DNA of 58,451 nt from Deltaproteobacteria bacterium (lineage in GTDB: Bacteria > Desulfobacterota > Desulfomonilia > UBA1062), in the NCBI GenBank assembly GCA_018434685.1, contig JAHDOV010000001.1, forward strand, positions 1 through 58,451, in the 5' to 3' direction. The translations under genes and the position numbers were made by a program. The notes beneath the pieces were generated by a model. It was not told the origin of the DNA, did not search any database, and saw nothing but the letters and a program-made list of their open reading frames with translations. Below are positions 55,312 to 58,451 of the stretch, in pieces; within the stretch, counting starts at the first letter, position 1, and every line of letters starts with the position of its first letter.

Positions 55312-57825
55312 TCAGATTTGTTCATCTTCATCTTTTTCACTATCCTGTTCTTTCCATACGGTTCTTCTTGCCTCTATCTGTGCATCCACTTCTTCAACAT
55401 TCAGCCCATAGCGAATTTTCGACAGCTCTCTGATGCTCTGCGCACACTGTTCATTATGTTTGGTAGGATCGAGATATGAGGTGAAGCTGAATGGCGGCAT
55501 GGAATCGTTCGAGATCTGCATCCGGGCATAACCCTTCCAGTTGGATAATCCAATGATGTCGAGGGAAGTAAAGTATGGGTACAAAACCGGTTCGAGCAGC
55601 TTGGCATCCTCACGGCCGAGCCTGAACAGGACTATTGTGCCTACGTTGCCCAGCACTGCAGAGAGCAGATTGTTTCTTCTGCTTCCCTTGTCGCTTAGCT
55701 GAGACGCATACTGGGTGACAAGGATAAGGCCCAGCCGGAATTTTCTTGCCTCGCTCAAGAGCTGCATCAGGTCTTCACCCGGCAGGTTGTGCGCTTCATC
55801 GACATAAAGAAAGAAGTCCCTCCTGTCTGAAGGCTTCATTTCCCCTCGCTTCATGGCGGCCATTTTAAAGCGCGACACCAGCTGATTGGCCAGCAGGGCG
55901 CTGACAACAGAACCGAACCGCCCCTTGTTCAGTTTCACCAGGAATATCTTCCCTTCATTCATAATCTTCTCGATATCAAAGGATGTTTTATCCTGTCCGA
56001 TGATCCGCTTCAGGTTCGTATCGTGAATGAAACGACTGAACTTTGAAGTGATATAAGGGGAGAGATTCCGCAGACTCACATCACCTCCGGTACGTTCAAG
56101 CTCATCTATAAAATCTTTCACCTGGGAGTCATTATTGGTCTTGTAAAGCCAATTTCTGAACTGTCTGCTGACATAGCACAGGGGAAAATCGAGCAGTGTC
56201 GGAGAGAACCCTTCCCTTGGCTCGCTGGACAGGAGCAGTTTCATCATTCCGCGGTAGTTGCTTTCGAATATTGGCCCACCGGTAGCATGCATATCATAGA
56301 TCTGGTCAAGCGTAAGGTAGAGCTCATCGATTATCAGGTCCCGTTCTTCCACGGTTCGGTAGTCCAGGATGTTGAAGCCGAGGGGGCGATCCCTGTCGCA
56401 TGTATCGAAAAGCACGACATCGTCATGTCGCTCCTTGGGTATCTTCCCCAGGATAGAATCAACAAGATCTCCATGGGGGTCGATGAGGGCAACCCCTCTT
56501 CCAGCTCGGATATCCTGAAGGAGGAGCGACTCCATCAGGGTTGACTTCCCTGTGCCGGTCTGGCCGATCATGAAGGTATGTCTCATACGGTCTGTCACAT
56601 CTATGTTTACCGGCTGTCTCATACCTGCATGCTCGTTGAAAAAGAGCTGCGTTGCTCCATTTCTGTTTGATTGGAGATAGGGAAAGATTGCAAGCCGAGT
56701 CCTCGACCTTCGAACCTTGAGCCCGGGCTGTTTATGAAAAGGCGGATAAGGTAGCCTGAAGGCACAGGCTGCCTCACTGGTTGTCATAGGGGTCTTCTCA
56801 TGGAAGTAATCAGCATCTCGAACATCGTGGCTATGAACCCCAGAGCATACATAATCGCCGAAAAACAGACGCATCTCGTTCGAAGATGAGCTCATTGCAG
56901 TTATGGACTGGCCAAGGATATTGCCCAGAGTCGAATCCAGCGGATACGGGGAGAGAAGAAATACCCCGACCCGGAAGCATGCCTGAACCATTCCGTTCAT
57001 ACGGTACAGGGCTGCATCCCGCAGGGATGTGACCTGCCGGGAAAAGGTGATTTCGAACTCCCGCCCCCCGGAAAGGTACTCCTCGCACATGCTGATTGTC
57101 TTTAAAAGACTGTCACGGAGATTATCTTCAAATGCACACGGTTTCAACCGGATGATCACCTGGATAGAGTCCAGGCACCCCATAATGGTATCCAGCAGGG
57201 TCGACCAGTTATCATATGAGGGAAGCCAAGGGCTGGTGTGCCGTACACAAAACGCACCATCGGAGGCGTGTAACTCCCTGCTTCCGAATCCGGCTTTCTT
57301 CCGGAGGATCGGTACTGCAAGGGAGATGTCATCCTCTTTCCGGTGAACACACATCGAATATGCGGCAGTAAAAGGCTGCCTTCTCGATAGCAAGTCTTCA
57401 CAGCTTGCAACCGGAACAAATTCCGCATCAGGCATATGCGTGCCAAGCAGTGTCTTCAGGGCAAGGTATTTCTGTGCGGTTATCTCTCTGGCCACGTCGG
57501 CTTCAAGAGACTTTACCAAAAGGATTATCGTTATGAACAGCCTTCCCTGTGCACGATATTTAAGATCGGGCATGGCTGAAAGGTGTATCTCCAGGGTAAT
57601 ATCTTCCGACCAGGATCTGATTGAATTCAGCAGCAACTCCATACGCTGCTGTAAACGCTGTGCAACATGAGATCCAGATGATTCACCATCATTTTCCCCC
57701 ATTTTATAATGTTCACAGGCAAGGCTGCCATGGAGGATCGAATTCATGGCCAATGCACAGGAAGCCTGAAACCCCTGGGAGGTTTCGGTTACCTCGATAA
57801 AGGGGAAAGATCTACTCATGATCAA
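55312..57825 (-). CDS. HerA/VirD4-type ATPase (DUF87, conjugation/DNA-transfer family)
   Basis: 837 residues; start could also be Met3 (57819). The N-terminal ~400 residues show no motif I recognise. The ATPase core has Walker A GQTGTGKST (421-429), IDPHGDLVDSIL, and Walker B FFLYVDEAHN with LSEARKFRLGLILVTQYASQL, the pattern of HerA/VirD4/TraD-like pumps. Membrane segments at the N-terminus, normal in VirD4 coupling proteins, are not evident. No relaxase or type IV secretion genes are in the window. It overlaps the small upstream gene by 14 bp, forming a two-gene unit next to a transposase fragment. Function may be DNA translocation, plasmid or phage defence, or element maintenance. Confidence 0.85.
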   Translation of the reverse strand: MIMSRSFPFIEVTETSQGFQASCALAMNSILHGSLACEHYKMGENDGESSGSHVAQRLQQRMELLLNSIRSWSEDITLEIHLSAMPDLKYRAQGRLFITIILLVKSLEADVAREITAQKYLALKTLLGTHMPDAEFVPVASCEDLLSRRQPFTAAYSMCVHRKEDDISLAVPILRKKAGFGSRELHASDGAFCVRHTSPWLPSYDNWSTLLDTIMGCLDSIQVIIRLKPCAFEDNLRDSLLKTISMCEEYLSGGREFEITFSRQVTSLRDAALYRMNGMVQACFRVGVFLLSPYPLDSTLGNILGQSITAMSSSSNEMRLFFGDYVCSGVHSHDVRDADYFHEKTPMTTSEAACAFRLPYPPFHKQPGLKVRRSRTRLAIFPYLQSNRNGATQLFFNEHAGMRQPVNIDVTDRMRHTFMIGQTGTGKSTLMESLLLQDIRAGRGVALIDPHGDLVDSILGKIPKERHDDVVLFDTCDRDRPLGFNILDYRTVEERDLIIDELYLTLDQIYDMHATGGPIFESNYRGMMKLLLSSEPREGFSPTLLDFPLCYVSRQFRNWLYKTNNDSQVKDFIDELERTGGDVSLRNLSPYITSKFSRFIHDTNLKRIIGQDKTSFDIEKIMNEGKIFLVKLNKGRFGSVVSALLANQLVSRFKMAAMKRGEMKPSDRRDFFLYVDEAHNLPGEDLMQLLSEARKFRLGLILVTQYASQLSDKGSRRNNLLSAVLGNVGTIVLFRLGREDAKLLEPVLYPYFTSLDIIGLSNWKGYARMQISNDSMPPFSFTSYLDPTKHNEQCAQSIRELSKIRYGLNVEEVDAQIEARRTVWKEQDSEKDEDEQI

Positions 57826-58126
57826 ACCCTCCCTTTTCCTTTAACTGGTTCAATGAACTTCCTGGCTTTCCGTAATCCACTCCCAGGTGCAGAATCCGGC
57901 TCACTGCGCCGGGGGAAAATCCCATTGAAGCAAGTTCGGTTGCCATACTATCCTTCATTTCCGAGTTTCTTCTCAATCTTTCCGCCTGTTCAGTTGTTAT
58001 TTCGGTTTTTTCCTGCTGACCCTGCCTGATTTTTTTAGCCTCTCCTCTCTCCTTTGCAGCCTTTACTGAAGAGCTCTCACTAACCGGCATGGGCATACCT
58101 TTTTCCTGATTCTTCCATGTATTCAC
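57812..58126 (-). CDS. Small charged protein, partner of the HerA-like ATPase
   Basis: About 104 residues from GTG 58126 (GAGGAGGGGAGG upstream); ATG 58096 or 58090 would give ~93. No domain recognised. The sequence is charged and partly helical (VKAAKERGEAKKIRQGQQE), with Gly-containing C-terminal text MGFSPGAVSRILHLGVDYGK that resembles a short DNA-binding or UBA-like helical motif by eye. Overlap with the ATPase gene suggests translational coupling. The frame is open upstream to 58426 but that part overlaps a transposase fragment and is not real. Confidence 0.6.
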   Translation of the reverse strand: MNTWKNQEKGMPMPVSESSSVKAAKERGEAKKIRQGQQEKTEITTEQAERLRRNSEMKDSMATELASMGFSPGAVSRILHLGVDYGKPGSSLNQLKEKGGFDHE

Positions 58127-58328
58127 CCTCCCCTCCTCATGTGTTATTTTAATGAACACGTATATACAGACGGGGCTGATGATAATCTTTTGCACCTTTT
58201 GATGGTTTCGCAATAAGGTCAACCAGGTTGTCATTGTGAGTCCGTCGCGGCGGACACCTCGCCTCCTCTCTTGCCTACTCATCAGACATACTGTTAGCAG
58301 TATCCCTGTAACCTGGATTCCCGCCACC
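58127..58328. other. Gap between transposase fragment and ATPase unit
   Basis: 202 bp with a partial GTCATTGTGAG-type repeat end near 58231. It should contain the promoter of the two-gene unit; no clear motif was found. Confidence 0.4.
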
Positions 58329-58451
58329 TCATAACGATGAAGGGGGATGGACGCCAAGGATTTCGTAGAGATCCTGTTGTTTCTTGGTGACTTCGCCGAC
58401 GCGCAAGTCTTTGCCGGGTCTGCCAAAGCATTCGATCACATCGAATTGATC
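58329..58451 (-). mobile_element. C-terminal end of an IS1634-like transposase (cut by window edge)
   Basis: Frame open from position 58451 to TGA at 58329, 40 residues: FDVIECFGRPGKDLRVGEVT, KKQQDLYEILGVHPP. The pattern ERPGxxLRxGExTKKQxxLYxxLG is that of the C-terminus of IS1634-type transposases. Completeness of the element cannot be judged from this window. Confidence 0.6.

Noticed and set aside
57812-58426. A longer version of the small HerA partner starting at 58426
   Set aside because: The extra N-terminal 100 codons overlap the transposase C-terminus in another frame, and the GTG at 58126 has a strong ribosome site.

Overview
The window looks like chromosomal DNA of an anaerobic deltaproteobacterial-type organism (Desulfobacterota in current naming). 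This is inference from gene content: an archaeal-style split glutamate synthase, iron-sulfur MinD/Mrp-type ATPases with NifX-like partners, two sigma-54 enhancer-binding proteins, and large secreted caspase-like lipoproteins. No rRNA, tRNA or CRISPR array was seen.

Positions 1-24.7 kb form a nitrogen and glutamine supercluster. On the minus strand, in transcription order, are a three-gene glutamate synthase (13441-8367), alpha-type glutamine synthetase glnA, carA, a giant 1240-residue glucosamine-6-phosphate-synthase-like protein, and carB (cut by the window start). Upstream lie a NifA-like GAF/sigma-54 activator and a PEP-synthase-like protein without the phosphohistidine domain. Divergently, on the plus strand, amtB-glnB-glnD-hisF follows a near-perfect sigma-54 promoter (18358-18373). 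A stand-alone class II aaRS-like asparagine-synthetase homologue (23505-24728) and purF (25256-26653) complete a region in which most genes make, sense or spend glutamine.

Positions 27.0-35.5 kb hold a nine-gene minus-strand operon: three NifX-domain proteins (one fused to an Mrp ATPase), two ferredoxin-MinD ATPases, a DUF5320 protein, a small basic protein, a radical SAM/winged-helix protein and a metallo-beta-lactamase protein. A perfect sigma-54 promoter (33875-33889), two upstream palindromes and an adjacent PAS/sigma-54 activator form a self-contained regulatory unit. Abutting hairpins follow the last gene.

Positions 35.7-58.4 kb differ in style: lower GC, longer intergenic gaps, exported proteins and dispersed repeats. 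Genes encode a DUF4384 protein, small membrane proteins, an MltC-like lytic transglycosylase, an LPP20-like protein, a TPR/SLH lipoprotein, a PEGA-like protein and three large caspase-fold proteins (two are CARDB-type lipoproteins). Six genes are followed directly by a composite repeat (TTAGGCTGTTAGACTG-like block, AGAAGACAGGAGTCAG-like block, usually then a GTCATTGCGAG...GAAGCAATCTC palindrome) not seen in the first 35 kb. An IS5-like remnant, a small lipoprotein gene with an in-frame stop, a HerA/VirD4-type ATPase with a small partner, and the C-terminus of an IS1634-like transposase at the right edge mark this part as accessory and mobile.
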